Source: Alphaproteobacteria bacterium | Lineage (GTDB): Bacteria; Pseudomonadota; Alphaproteobacteria; CACIAM-22H2 | NCBI GenBank assembly: GCA_017308135.1 | Contig: JAFKFM010000009.1 | Span: forward strand, 620,001 to 684,000 | Direction: 5' to 3' | Length of the DNA stretch: 64,000 nucleotides | Part shown: piece by piece, positions 1 to 9,325 of the stretch | Position numbering within the stretch: the first letter of the stretch is position 1 | Layout of the letters: each line of letters starts with the position of its first letter | Translations under genes and position numbers: made by a program | Notes under the pieces: model-generated | Seen by the model: the letters and a program-made list of their open reading frames with translations, nothing else | Told to the model about the DNA's origin: nothing | Databases searched by the model: none

Positions 1-1185
1 TCCGGATCGACCCACGCCTTCACCCTGGAAGAACCGGGCAAGGCCGTCGGCTGGGATCTGCAATGGCCGGCCTCGCTTTATCTCGAAGGCTCCGACCAGC
101 ATCGCGGCTGGTTCCATTCCTCGCTGCTCGAAGCTTGCGGCACGCGCGGCCGTGCGCCCTACGAGGCCGTGCTGACCCACGGCTTCGTGCTCGACGAGCA
201 GGGCCGCAAAATGTCGAAGTCGCTGGGCAATGTGACCGCACCCCAGCAAGTGATCGAGCAATACGGCGCCGACATTCTGCGCCTGTGGGTCGTCGCGTCC
301 GACTACTCGGAAGATTTGCGCATCGGGCCGGAAATCCTGAAGCAGCAGGCCGAGTATTATCGCCGCCTGCGCAACACGCTGCGCTATCTGCTTGGCGCGC
401 TGGAAGGCTACGACGCCAAGGAAGACGTGCCGGTCGCGCAATTGCCCGAGCTTGAGCGCTACGTGCTGCACAAGCTGCGCGATCTCGACCTTCTGCTGCG
501 CGAATGCTTGGCGACGCACGATTTCACGCGCTTCTACGTGGCGCTCCATAATTTCTGCGCGGTCGATCTGTCGGCCTTCTATTTCGACGTGCGCAAGGAC
601 GCGCTTTATTGCGACGCGCCGGACAGTTTGCGCCGGCGCGCGACGCGCACGGTGATGGCTTTCGCCTTCGATTGTCTGGTGAAGTGGCTCGCCCCCGTGC
701 TGTGCTTCACGGCCGAGGAAGCGTGGCTCGCCCGCCATCCCGGCGACGACGAATCCGTGCATCTGCAGCTTTTCCCCGAAACGCCCTCGGCCTGGGCCGA
801 TGCGGCGCTGGCGGAGAAGTGGGAAAAGATTCGCGAACTGCGCCGCGTCGTGACCGGCGCGATCGAGTTGGCGCGCGCCGACAAGAAGATCGGCGCCTCG
901 CTGCAAGCCGATCCGACGATCCATCTGGCCGACAAGGCGCTCTACGCTTCGCTGCCCAAGGAGATCTGGGACGAGTTGCTGATCGTCTCCGACCACAAGG
1001 TCGCGGAGGGTGCGGAGCCGGAAGGCGCGTTCCGCTTGAACGAAGTGCCGGGTGTCGCCGCTACGGTCGGCATCGCCGACGGCCATAAATGCGAGCGCTG
1101 CTGGCGCGTGTTGCCGGAAGTCGGCAGCGTGGCCAAGCACCCGCGCATTTGCGTGCGCTGCGCCGACGCGGTGGACCGCGTTTGA
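1..1185 (+). CDS. ileS: Isoleucyl-tRNA synthetase, C-terminal part (5' end outside window)
   Basis: Class I aminoacyl-tRNA synthetase that charges tRNA-Ile in the cytoplasm. The reading frame is open from base 1, so only the C-terminal part of the enzyme (394 codons here) lies in the window. The catalytic KMSKS loop is encoded at 208-222, preceded by the family block YLEGSDQHRGWFHSSLL. The C-terminal zinc site is visible as CERC at 1090-1101 and CVRC at 1150-1161, typical of bacterial IleS. Its stop codon overlaps the lspA start (TTGA at 1182-1185), so ileS and lspA are translationally coupled, an arrangement also common in other proteobacteria. Confidence 0.97.
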   Translation, partial: SGSTHAFTLEEPGKAVGWDLQWPASLYLEGSDQHRGWFHSSLLEACGTRGRAPYEAVLTHGFVLDEQGRKMSKSLGNVTAPQQVIEQYGADILRLWVVASDYSEDLRIGPEILKQQAEYYRRLRNTLRYLLGALEGYDAKEDVPVAQLPELERYVLHKLRDLDLLLRECLATHDFTRFYVALHNFCAVDLSAFYFDVRKDALYCDAPDSLRRRATRTVMAFAFDCLVKWLAPVLCFTAEEAWLARHPGDDESVHLQLFPETPSAWADAALAEKWEKIRELRRVVTGAIELARADKKIGASLQADPTIHLADKALYASLPKEIWDELLIVSDHKVAEGAEPEGAFRLNEVPGVAATVGIADGHKCERCWRVLPEVGSVAKHPRICVRCADAVDRV

Positions 1186-1682
1186 ACAACCGTACGGAAA
1201 ACCTGAAGCGCGGACTCGCGTTGGCCGCGTCGGTCCTGGTCCTCGATCAGGCGGTGAAATACGTCATGTATCTCTACCTCATCGCCGGGTTCCGCCCGTC
1301 GGTGGAGGTGGCGCCGTTCTTCAATCTGGTCGTGGTGTGGAATTACGGCGTCAGCTTCGGCCTGTTCAATTCGGGCTCGTCGGAGGCGTCGTTCATCTTC
1401 GTCGGCCTCGCCGCCGCGATCGTGATCGGGCTTGGCGTGTGGCTCGCCCGCGCCGAGACCCCCGTAATTCTACTCGGGCTGGGGCTGGTGATCGGCGGGG
1501 CGATCGGCAACATCGTCGATCGTTTGCGCTACGGCGCGGTGTTCGATTTCTTGGATTTTCATGCCTTTGGCTGGCATTGGCCGGCATTCAACGTGGCCGA
1601 CGCGGCGATTACCATCGGCGTGGCCTGCCTGTTTTGGGATGCTTTTACGGCCGGCGACAAATCGGGTAAAATAAGCGGATGA
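1182..1682 (+). CDS. lspA: Lipoprotein signal peptidase (signal peptidase II)
   Basis: Inner-membrane aspartic peptidase that removes signal peptides from prolipoproteins after diacylglyceryl transfer. The 166-residue product has four hydrophobic segments and both catalytic Asp motifs, GNIVDR and FNVAD, separated by the family block VFDFLDFH. I chose the TTG at 1182 because it overlaps the ileS stop as TTGA and gives the usual family length and N-terminus; an upstream start would lie inside ileS and add a non-homologous arginine-rich leader. It overlaps the next gene by ATGA at 1679-1682. That next gene encodes a lipoprotein, a plausible LspA substrate. Confidence 0.95.
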   Translation: MNNRTENLKRGLALAASVLVLDQAVKYVMYLYLIAGFRPSVEVAPFFNLVVVWNYGVSFGLFNSGSSEASFIFVGLAAAIVIGLGVWLARAETPVILLGLGLVIGGAIGNIVDRLRYGAVFDFLDFHAFGWHWPAFNVADAAITIGVACLFWDAFTAGDKSGKISG

Positions 1683-2266
1683 ACACGCGATCGATCCCGT
1701 CCCGCTTCGTCCTCGCCGCCGCCGGCCTTGTCGCGGCGCTGACGTTGGGCGCTTGCGCCGACACGCGCAAAGCCATCGGCTGGGACAAGGTGTCGCCCGA
1801 CGAATTCAACGTCGTGACGCGGGCACCCTTGACCCTGCCGCCCGATTTCGGCCTGCGCCCGCCCGCCCCCGGCACGGCGCGCCCGCAAGAACAATCGCCC
1901 ACCGAACAAGCGCGCGTCGCCGTGTTCGGCAACAGCGCCGCCGCGCGCAACGCGGCCGCCGGCCAGCAAGGCCCGGGCTCGACCGGCGAACACGCGCTGG
2001 TCACCAAAACGGGCGGCGACAAGGTCGACGCCAATATCCGCGAACAGCTCGACCGCGAAACCTCGCAGCTCGCCGAAGCCGATCGCAGCTTCGTCGACCG
2101 GCTGATGTTCTGGCGCGCCAACACGCCGGGCCAGGGCGAACAGCTCGACGCGACACGCGAATCCCAGCGCCTGCGCGAAGCCGCCGCGACCGGCCGCCCG
2201 GCGTCGGACGGCAGCGTCGCCACGGTGCGCAAGCGCCAGCGCGGCTGGCTCGAGGGGATTTTCTGA
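1679..2266 (+). CDS. DUF3035 lipoprotein, BamF-like candidate
   Basis: Predicted outer-membrane lipoprotein of 195 residues. It has an N-terminal signal peptide ending in the lipobox LGAC (lipidated Cys about residue 26), then a low-complexity Pro/Ala/Gln-rich region and a charged C-terminus. The block GWDKVSPDEFNVVTRAPLTL is characteristic of the alphaproteobacterial DUF3035 family, which usually sits directly after lspA and has been linked to the beta-barrel assembly machine (BamF). Start ATG overlaps the lspA stop, and its own stop TGA overlaps the putative CTG start of the following M16 peptidase. The family match is firm; a BamF role is inferred from family and position. Confidence 0.85.
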   Translation: MNTRSIPSRFVLAAAGLVAALTLGACADTRKAIGWDKVSPDEFNVVTRAPLTLPPDFGLRPPAPGTARPQEQSPTEQARVAVFGNSAAARNAAAGQQGPGSTGEHALVTKTGGDKVDANIREQLDRETSQLAEADRSFVDRLMFWRANTPGQGEQLDATRESQRLREAAATGRPASDGSVATVRKRQRGWLEGIF

Positions 2267-3612
2267 ACCGTTTCCTCGCCGCACTCGGCGTCGTCGCAAG
2301 CCTGATCGCGGGCGGCGCTGCGCATGCGCAAGTGTTCGAGCCCAAGACCTTCGATCTGCCCAACGGCCTGAAGGTCGTGGTGATCGAAAACAGCCGCGCC
2401 CCGGTCGTCACGCAAATGGTCTGGTACAAGACCGGTGCGGCCGACGAAGTCCAGGGCGTCTCCGGCATCGCCCATTTCCTCGAACATCTGATGTTCAAGG
2501 GCACGCCATCCGTGCCGCCGGGCGATTTCAGCCGCATCGTCGCGCGCTTCGGCGGGCGCGACAACGCCTTCACCAGCCACGACTACACCGCCTATTTCCA
2601 GACCGTCGCCAGCGACCGGCTGGAAGACATGATGCGCATCGAAGCCGACCGCATGGCCAATCTCGTGCTGGCCGACGCGCAAGTGCTGCCCGAGCGCGAC
2701 GTGATCGTCGAGGAACGTCGCCAAGTCGTCGATCAGCGCCCGTCGTCGCGCTTGCGCGAGCAGTTGATGGCGGCGCTGTTCGTCAATCATCCCTATGGCC
2801 GCCCGATCATCGGCTGGGAGCACGAGATGCAGGCGCTGACGCGCCAAAACGCGCTCGACTGGTACGGCAAATGGTACGCGCCAAATAACGCGATGCTGAT
2901 CGTCGCGGGCGACGTGAAGGCCGAGCAGGTGAAAACGCTCGCCGAGCGTTATTACGGCCCCGTCGCGCGCAAGGCCGTGCCCGAGCGCGTGCGTCCGCAG
3001 GAACCGCCGGCCATCGCCGCCAAGCGCGTCGAACTCAAAGATTCACGCGTGCGCCAGCCGTCCTGGTCGCGCGCATGGCATGCGCCTTCGCATAATCGCG
3101 ATCTGCCGAACGTGCTGGACCGCGACGCGGTCGACGCGCTGGAAATCGCGGCCGAGATTCTGGGCGGCGGGCCGACCAGCTTGCTGGTGCGCGCGCTCGT
3201 CCACGACAAGCCGCTCGCCTCGGGAATCGGCGCGGCCTTTGACGGCTCGGCCTTCGATCTGTCGTCGTTCTGGATTTTCGCGAGCCCGCGCGACGGCACC
3301 TCGCCCGCCGAACTCGAAACCGCGATCGAAGTGACGTTGCGCGACATTCTGCGCGACGGTCTTCCGGCCGAGGAAGTGGAACGCGCCAAAGCCCGCACGC
3401 TCGACCAAGCGATCTTCGCGCGCGACGGCGTGCAAGCCGCCCCGCGCGCTTTCGGCATCGCGTTCACGACCGGCAAGGACGTCGCCTGGGTCGAATCTTG
3501 GCCCGCGCGCATCGCCGCCGTAACGCCCGAACGCGTCAACGCCGCTTTGCGCGCGATCCTGTCGCAGGACGGCCATACGACCGGGCTGCTGCTGCCCAAG
3601 CCGGGGTCGTGA
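2263..3612 (+). CDS. Zinc-dependent M16 family peptidase, catalytic subunit (probable CTG start)
   Basis: Secreted or periplasmic M16B peptidase of about 449 residues. The inverse zinc motif HFLEH is at residues 71-75, followed by the distal Glu in VIVEERR near residue 150, so all three metal ligands are present. A signal peptide ending AAHA/Q is encoded only if translation begins at the CTG at 2263; no ATG, GTG or TTG precedes the hydrophobic stretch in a sensible place. The CTG sits five bases after a GAGGGG ribosome-binding site and overlaps the upstream stop as CTGA, matching the NTGA overlaps of its neighbours. The next gene is an inactive paralogue, as expected for a two-subunit M16B protease resembling mitochondrial processing peptidase. 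Confidence 0.92.
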   Translation: MNRFLAALGVVASLIAGGAAHAQVFEPKTFDLPNGLKVVVIENSRAPVVTQMVWYKTGAADEVQGVSGIAHFLEHLMFKGTPSVPPGDFSRIVARFGGRDNAFTSHDYTAYFQTVASDRLEDMMRIEADRMANLVLADAQVLPERDVIVEERRQVVDQRPSSRLREQLMAALFVNHPYGRPIIGWEHEMQALTRQNALDWYGKWYAPNNAMLIVAGDVKAEQVKTLAERYYGPVARKAVPERVRPQEPPAIAAKRVELKDSRVRQPSWSRAWHAPSHNRDLPNVLDRDAVDALEIAAEILGGGPTSLLVRALVHDKPLASGIGAAFDGSAFDLSSFWIFASPRDGTSPAELETAIEVTLRDILRDGLPAEEVERAKARTLDQAIFARDGVQAAPRAFGIAFTTGKDVAWVESWPARIAAVTPERVNAALRAILSQDGHTTGLLLPKPGS

Positions 3613-4925
3613 TGCGCAAGCTGCTGCTGATCGCGTTTCTGTGCGTCGTCGCCCTCGCCCCCGCGCGCGCGCAGAATATCGAGGAAGTGCGCAGCCCGGG
3701 CGGCATCGTCGCCTGGCTGATCCGCGATCCGGCCTTGCCGGTCCTCGCCCTCGAGTTTTCCTGGCGCGGCGGTACGGCCGCCGATCCGGCCGACAGACTT
3801 GGCCTCGCCGCGATGACCGCCGATTTGCTGACATCGGGGGCCGGCGATCTCGACCAGCAAGGTTTCGCGCGCGCGCTTGAAGATCGCTCGATCTCGCTCG
3901 GCTTTTCGGCCGGCACCGATACGCTGCAAGGTGGCTTGCGCCTGTTGTCGCGCGACGCCGATCGCGGCGCCGATTTGCTGGCGCTGGCGCTGACCCAGCC
4001 GCGCTTCGACCCGCGCGACGTGGAACGCGTGCGCGCGCGCATCCTGCAAGGCATCGCGCAGGAAGACGCCAACCCGCAGACGCTGGCGCGGCGCGCTTTC
4101 GCAAAGGCGGCGCTGGGCGATCATCCCTATGCGCGCCAATCGCGGGGCACGGCCGATACGGTGCGCGCCATCACGATCGACGATCTGCGCGGGCAGCTGG
4201 CCAAGCGCTATGCGCGCGACAATCTGGTCGTCGCGGCGGTGGGCGACGTTACGCCGGAGCGCCTGGGCCAATTGCTCGACCGCGCCTTCGGCGCCTTGCC
4301 CGCGAAAGCCGAAACGGTCGAGATCTCGCGCATCGAGATCGCCGGCCCCGCGCGCACGCTGATTATCCGCCGGCCGGCCACGCAGACTTTCGCCATTTTC
4401 GGCCAGCAAGGCATCGAGCGCGACGATCCGGATTTCTTCGCGGCGGCCCTCGTCAACTACGTGCTGGGCGGCGGCGGTTTCAATTCGCGCCTGATGCTCA
4501 GCGTGCGCGAACGCGAAGGCCTGACCTACGGCGTCGGCACGGGCCTCGCCGTTTACGACCGCGCGGCGATCGTGCAGGGCAGTTTCTCCAGCGAAAACGG
4601 GCGCATCGCCCGCGCGCTCGAACTCGTGCGCGCCGATTGGGCACGCATGGGGGCGGAAGGCCCGACCGACGCCGAATTGCAGGGCGCCAAAGACTACCTC
4701 AACGGGTCCTTCCCGCTGCAATTCGACCGCTCCGACCGCATCGCGCGGCTTTTGGTCGCGGCACGGCTCGACGGGCGCGGGCGCGATTGGTTCGCGGAGC
4801 GCAAACGGCGAATCGACGCGGTGACGCCGGAACAAGCGCGCCGCGCGGCGCGCCGGCTCTACGACCCCGCCAAAATGATCGTCGTGCTGGCGGGCGAACC
4901 GCAAGGCATTCAGCCCTCGGAATAG
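3612..4925 (+). CDS. M16 family peptidase-like protein, non-catalytic subunit
   Basis: Predicted exported M16 homologue of 437 residues with a clear signal peptide ending ARA/Q at about residue 20. Where the catalytic paralogue has HFLEH this protein has GLAAMTADLLTSG, so the zinc ligands are missing and it cannot be a metallopeptidase by itself. The C-terminal M16 glycine-rich block VLGGGGFNSRLM and the R/Y block REREGLTYGVGT are present. It starts one base before the end of the active subunit (TGATG), implying equimolar expression. The likely role is the glycine-loop subunit of a heterodimeric M16B protease; the substrate is unknown. Confidence 0.92.
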   Translation: MRKLLLIAFLCVVALAPARAQNIEEVRSPGGIVAWLIRDPALPVLALEFSWRGGTAADPADRLGLAAMTADLLTSGAGDLDQQGFARALEDRSISLGFSAGTDTLQGGLRLLSRDADRGADLLALALTQPRFDPRDVERVRARILQGIAQEDANPQTLARRAFAKAALGDHPYARQSRGTADTVRAITIDDLRGQLAKRYARDNLVVAAVGDVTPERLGQLLDRAFGALPAKAETVEISRIEIAGPARTLIIRRPATQTFAIFGQQGIERDDPDFFAAALVNYVLGGGGFNSRLMLSVREREGLTYGVGTGLAVYDRAAIVQGSFSSENGRIARALELVRADWARMGAEGPTDAELQGAKDYLNGSFPLQFDRSDRIARLLVAARLDGRGRDWFAERKRRIDAVTPEQARRAARRLYDPAKMIVVLAGEPQGIQPSE

Positions 4926-4985
4926 GGACTACGCCTCCCTATATTCAGGGCGTACGATAGCCCCATATCCGATTCCGGTGCGCAC

Positions 4986-6263
4986 ATGACAAATTCCCTG
5001 CCCTATCGCCAGGACCTTCGCCATTGCTTCGATCTGGTCGAAGGTTTCGACCGCCAAGTCCTCGAAACCTGGCTCGACCAGACGCGCGACACGGTCGCGG
5101 CGTTGCGCGAAGCGGTCGGCAAGGGCACCTACGCGTTCCTCGACCAGCCCGACCGCACCGACGATCTCGCCGCCATCGAAGCGGCGGCCAAGACGCTGTC
5201 GAAATTTTCGACCGTCGTGCTGCTCGGAACGGGCGGGTCGAGCCTGGGCGCGCGCGCGCTGGCGGCGCTGGCCGATGCGGGCACGGGGCTGGGCGTCAAA
5301 GGCAAGCCGCGCTTGATCGTGGCGGAGAATGTCGATCCTTTCGCCTTCGAACGCCTCGTCGCCGATCTCGATCCCAAGACCACCGGCGCGTTGATCGTTT
5401 CCAAATCCGGCGGTACGGCGGAGACATTGTCGCAAGCGCATGCGCTTCTGCCCAAGCTCGCCGATCCGGCCGCCCAAGCCATCGCGCTGACCGAACCGAC
5501 GGATAACGCGCTCGCACGGCTGGCCAAGCGCTACAAGCTTTCGACCGTCGATCATCCGACGACTTTGGGCGGGCGCTTCTCCGTGCTGTCCGCCGTGGGC
5601 TTGATTCCGGCGGCGCTGCTCGGCCTCGACATCCGCGCTTTGCGCAAGGGTGCGGCGATCGCGCGCGACGCGGCCCTCGCCGATCCGCTGTCCTCGGCAC
5701 CCGCGCAAGGGGCCGCCCTGGCCGCCGCGTTCAACGCGCGCGGCGTGCGCACGAGTGTGCTGTGCCCCTATGTCGACGCGCTTGCACCCTTCGCGCAATG
5801 GTACGCGCAGCTCTGGGCCGAAAGCCTGGGCAAAGGCGGCCACGGCACGACGCCGATCCGGGCACTCGGCACCGTCGATCAGCATAGCCAGTTGCAGCTG
5901 TGGCTCGACGGCCCGGCCGACAAGCTCGTCACCGTCGTCGCGCGCGAAACCAAGGGGGCGGGTCCCCGCTATTCGAAGGACGCGCTGGGCGATTCGTCGC
6001 TCGACTGGCTCGAGAACCGCACGATGGGCGATCTGCTCGACGTGTCGTGGCGCGCGACGGTCGAAACCCTGGCGCGGCGCGGCCGCCCGGTGCGCCTGTT
6101 CACGCTGCCCACGCTCGACGAAACGACGCTGGGCGCGTTGATGATGCATTTCATGCTCGAAACCGTCATCGCCGCGGCGTTGTTCGACGTCGAGCCCTTC
6201 GACCAGCCGGCCGTGGAAGACGGCAAGCGTCTGGCGCGCGCTTATCTGAAAGGCATGGCGTGA
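4986..6263 (+). CDS. pgi: Glucose-6-phosphate isomerase
   Basis: Cytoplasmic enzyme interconverting glucose-6-phosphate and fructose-6-phosphate. The 425-residue protein is a short-form Pgi, compared with about 550 residues in the enterobacterial form. SIS-domain motifs are present in order: [32 protein letters not shown], the block [13 protein letters not shown], and the C-terminal DQPAVEDGK. Start ATG at 4986 follows a 60-base gap after the M16 pair, so it may have its own promoter. Its stop overlaps the mutL start as GTGA. Confidence 0.95.
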   Translation: MTNSLPYRQDLRHCFDLVEGFDRQVLETWLDQTRDTVAALREAVGKGTYAFLDQPDRTDDLAAIEAAAKTLSKFSTVVLLGTGGSSLGARALAALADAGTGLGVKGKPRLIVAENVDPFAFERLVADLDPKTTGALIVSKSGGTAETLSQAHALLPKLADPAAQAIALTEPTDNALARLAKRYKLSTVDHPTTLGGRFSVLSAVGLIPAALLGLDIRALRKGAAIARDAALADPLSSAPAQGAALAAAFNARGVRTSVLCPYVDALAPFAQWYAQLWAESLGKGGHGTTPIRALGTVDQHSQLQLWLDGPADKLVTVVARETKGAGPRYSKDALGDSSLDWLENRTMGDLLDVSWRATVETLARRGRPVRLFTLPTLDETTLGALMMHFMLETVIAAALFDVEPFDQPAVEDGKRLARAYLKGMA

Positions 6264-8041
6264 CGATACGCCGCCTGCCCGAAACCCTCGTCAACCGCAT
6301 CGCGGCGGGCGAGGTGATCGAACGGCCGGCGGCGGCCGTGAAGGAACTCGTCGAAAACGCGATCGACGCGGGTGCGACGCGCATCGCGGTCAATCTTTCC
6401 GAAGCGGGGCGTGCCGCCATCGTCGTCACCGACGACGGCAAGGGCATGTCGCCGGACGAGCTCGGCCTTGCCGTCGAGCGGCACGCGACGTCGAAACTGC
6501 CGGACGACGATCTACTCGCGATCCGCACGCTGGGCTTCCGGGGCGAGGCCTTGCCCTCCATCGGTGCCGTGGCGCGATTGACCATCGCCAGCCGCGCGCG
6601 CGATGCGGCCGATGCATGGTCGATCGCGATCGAAGGCGGGCGCAAGGGCAAGCCGGTGCCGTCGCCGCATCCGCCGGGGACGCGCGTCGAAGTGCGCGAT
6701 CTTTTTTACGCCACGCCCGCGCGCCTTAAATTCCTGAAGGGCGAACGCGCCGAACGCGAGGCCTGCGAGGACGCGATCGCGCGCCTCGCCATGGCGCATC
6801 CCGAGATCGGCTTCGAACTGACATCGGACGGGCGCACGATTCTGAAACTGCCGCCCGCCCCGCGCCTCGACCGTATCGCCGCCGTCGTGGGCAAGGAGTT
6901 TCTCGGCAGCGCCGTCGACGTGCTGGCCCAGCGTGAGGCCGACGAAGGCCCGATCAAGCTCGACGGTCATGCGGGGCTCCCGACCTATAATCGCGCGACG
7001 TCGCAGCACCAATATCTGTTCGTCAACGGCCGCCCGGTGCGCGACAAGCTGCTGGCGGGCGCCGTGCGTGGGGCCTATGCCGATTTTCTGGCGCGCGACC
7101 GGCATCCGGTGCTCGCGCTTTTCCTGACGCTGCCCACCGATCTGGTCGACGCCAATGTGCATCCGGCAAAAACCGAAGTGCGCTTCCGCGATCCCGCCCG
7201 TATTCGCGGGCTGATCGTCGGCAGTCTGCGCGAGGCGTTGGATCGCGCGGGTTTCCGTGCCGCCACATCCGTCGCGGTCGAGGCGATCGATCTGGTCCGC
7301 CCGCAAACCCTGCCGCCACCGCAATACGCGTTCGCGGCCCCGGGTCCGCGTGGAACGACGCCCGATCTGGCGGAGCGCAGCTACGAATATCATGCACCGT
7401 TGGCGCCCAGCGCCCCGCCTGCCGCGCCGATGCCCGAAGCTTCGGCCATTGCGACCGGCAATCTGCCGCTCGGCGTGGCGCGCGCACAGGTGCACGAGAC
7501 TTATATCGTCGCGCAAACCAGCGACGGCATCGTCATCGTCGATCAGCACGCGGCGCATGAACGCCTTGTCTACGAGCGCATGAAGGCGGCACTCGCCGCC
7601 GGTAGCGTGAAGCGCCAGGCGCTGCTGATTCCCGAAATCGTCGAACTCGGCGACAAGGATTGCGCGGCGCTGCTGGCACGCGCCGACGAGCTTGGCGAAT
7701 TGGGCCTCGCCATCGAGGCGTTCGGGCCCGGCGCCATCGCCGTGCGCGAAACGCCCGCACTACTCGGCGAGGTCGATGTGCGCGGCTTGCTGCGCGATCT
7801 CGCCGACGAAATCGCCGAGCATGGCGCCGCACTATCACTCAAGGAACGCCTCGGCGATGTGTGCGGCACGATGGCCTGCCACGGCTCGGTGCGCGCGGGC
7901 CGCCGCCTGTCGGGCCCCGAGATGGATGCGTTGCTGCGCCAGATGGAAGCCACACCGCATTCGGGCCAGTGCAATCACGGCCGCCCGACTTACGTCGAAC
8001 TCAAACTCGCCGATATCGAAAAACTGTTCGGACGGCGCTGA
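6260..8041 (+). CDS. mutL: DNA mismatch repair protein MutL, endonuclease type
   Basis: Mismatch-repair ATPase that links MutS recognition to strand incision. The 593-residue product has the N-terminal GHKL ATPase motifs [23 protein letters not shown] and GFRGEAL. The C-terminal domain carries [12 protein letters not shown], which fits the metal-binding DQHA(x)2E(x)4E signature of nicking MutL proteins, plus ACHGSVRAG and CNHGRPT near the end. E. coli MutL lacks these, so this organism probably uses MutH-independent repair. The GTG at 6260 is chosen because it overlaps the pgi stop (GTGA) and gives the canonical N-terminus [19 protein letters not shown]. The linker between domains is Pro/Ala-rich. 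Confidence 0.97.
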   Translation: MTIRRLPETLVNRIAAGEVIERPAAAVKELVENAIDAGATRIAVNLSEAGRAAIVVTDDGKGMSPDELGLAVERHATSKLPDDDLLAIRTLGFRGEALPSIGAVARLTIASRARDAADAWSIAIEGGRKGKPVPSPHPPGTRVEVRDLFYATPARLKFLKGERAEREACEDAIARLAMAHPEIGFELTSDGRTILKLPPAPRLDRIAAVVGKEFLGSAVDVLAQREADEGPIKLDGHAGLPTYNRATSQHQYLFVNGRPVRDKLLAGAVRGAYADFLARDRHPVLALFLTLPTDLVDANVHPAKTEVRFRDPARIRGLIVGSLREALDRAGFRAATSVAVEAIDLVRPQTLPPPQYAFAAPGPRGTTPDLAERSYEYHAPLAPSAPPAAPMPEASAIATGNLPLGVARAQVHETYIVAQTSDGIVIVDQHAAHERLVYERMKAALAAGSVKRQALLIPEIVELGDKDCAALLARADELGELGLAIEAFGPGAIAVRETPALLGEVDVRGLLRDLADEIAEHGAALSLKERLGDVCGTMACHGSVRAGRRLSGPEMDALLRQMEATPHSGQCNHGRPTYVELKLADIEKLFGRR

Positions 8042-8081
8042 TTTCCCCGCCCCAGCCCCGGAATTAAATCCCGAACTGCTA

Positions 8082-8120
8082 TTGACTTTCATTTGCGCTT
8101 AATATGAGAATGACTCGCAT
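8082..8120 (+). promoter_or_regulatory. Candidate promoter with Fur-like operator for the iron-uptake operon
   Basis: A -35-like TTGACT at 8082-8087 is followed 15 bases later by TATGAG at 8103-8108. Overlapping the -10 is an imperfect palindrome ATGAGAAT-G-ACTCGCAT at 8104-8120, with 6 of 8 arm positions matching. The half-site GAGAATGA resembles Fur boxes. The position just before an iron-type ABC transporter operon supports iron-repressed expression; the regulator itself is inferred. Confidence 0.6.
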
Positions 8121-8167
8121 TATCGAAAAGGGTCGATCACATCCAAGCCTTTGAACGGAGACGTAAA

Positions 8168-9325
8168 ATGACGACGGGACGCAAGACGGCGGCGCTTGGC
8201 CGCCGTGGCTTTTTGGGGGGCATGACGGCGGGTGCGGCCCTGTTGGCGGCACCGGCCATCGCCGCCGGCGGGATCGAAATCGTCGATATCGCGGGCCGCA
8301 ATGTCAGCCTGAAAGCCCCGGCCAAGCGCGTGATCCTGGGCGAAGGGCGGTTGATGTACGGCTACTCCGTGCTGCAACCCAAGGCGCCGTTCGAGCGTTT
8401 GGTCGGCTGGGGCGACGACATGGTGCTCTACGATCCGGGCACCTATCGCCATTATCGCGCCAAGCACCCGAGCGGCGACGCCGTGCCGCGCTTCGGCTCG
8501 GCGGTGAATTCGGATTTCAGCGTCGAGAAGGCGATCGCGTCGAATCCCGATCTCGTCCTTTTCCCGTTGTCGGCCTATCAGCGCCAGATCCAGGCCGGCA
8601 CGTTCGAGAAGTTGCAGCGCGCGGGCATCCCCGCCGCGATCGTCGATCTGCGCGAAGCGCTCGCGCAGAACACGCAGCCGAGCATCGAGATCATGGGTTC
8701 GCTGCTCGGCCTCGACAAGGAAGCGGCGGAGTTCAACCGGTTCTACTTGCGCGAAACGCGGCGCGTGTCGTCCGCCGTGTGGAACATGCCCGCGAACAAG
8801 CGCACGACCGTGTTCATGGAACGCGCGGCGGGGTTCGATCCGAATAATTGCTGCATGACCTTCGGCAACGCCAATCTGGGCGTCACCTTGCAGGACGCGG
8901 GCGGCATCAATTGGGGTGCCGGCCGCTTCCCCGGCATCGGAGGTACTGCCAGCCCCGAAGCGATTCTGACGCTCGACCCCGAAGTGATCATCGGCACGGG
9001 CGCGGATTGGGCGGAAAGCACGCCCGGCTCGCGCGGCGTGCCGTTCGGCTACGAGACGACGCCCGCGCAAGTGCAGGCGGCGTTGAAGGCGCTGGCCGAA
9101 CGGCCGGGCTGGTCGGCGTTGAAGGCGGTGAAGTCGAAGCGCTTCTACTCGATCTATCACCAGTTCTATACGAGCCCCGCGCATCTGGTCGCGATGCAGG
9201 TCTTCGCGAAATGGCTCTATCCGGAGCAGTTCGCGGGCCTCGATCCCGACGCGGTCTGGCGCGAATATCACGAACGTTTCTCGCCGATCCCGCTATCGGG
9301 CGTGTTCTGGGCGCAGCTCGCGTGA
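8168..9325 (+). CDS. ABC transporter periplasmic iron/siderophore-binding protein
   Basis: Substrate-binding protein of 385 residues for a FecB/BtuF-class importer. The N-terminus carries a twin-arginine signal, GRRGFLGG at about residues 11-18, followed by a hydrophobic segment and a cleavage region near AIAAGG, so it is probably exported folded by Tat. The body shows the periplasmic-binding block PDLVLFPLSAYQ and the later NLGVTLQDAGGINW. The stop overlaps the permease start as GTGA. A Fur-like site lies upstream. The exact ligand (ferric siderophore, heme or another metal chelate) cannot be read from the sequence. Confidence 0.88.
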   Translation: MTTGRKTAALGRRGFLGGMTAGAALLAAPAIAAGGIEIVDIAGRNVSLKAPAKRVILGEGRLMYGYSVLQPKAPFERLVGWGDDMVLYDPGTYRHYRAKHPSGDAVPRFGSAVNSDFSVEKAIASNPDLVLFPLSAYQRQIQAGTFEKLQRAGIPAAIVDLREALAQNTQPSIEIMGSLLGLDKEAAEFNRFYLRETRRVSSAVWNMPANKRTTVFMERAAGFDPNNCCMTFGNANLGVTLQDAGGINWGAGRFPGIGGTASPEAILTLDPEVIIGTGADWAESTPGSRGVPFGYETTPAQVQAALKALAERPGWSALKAVKSKRFYSIYHQFYTSPAHLVAMQVFAKWLYPEQFAGLDPDAVWREYHERFSPIPLSGVFWAQLA

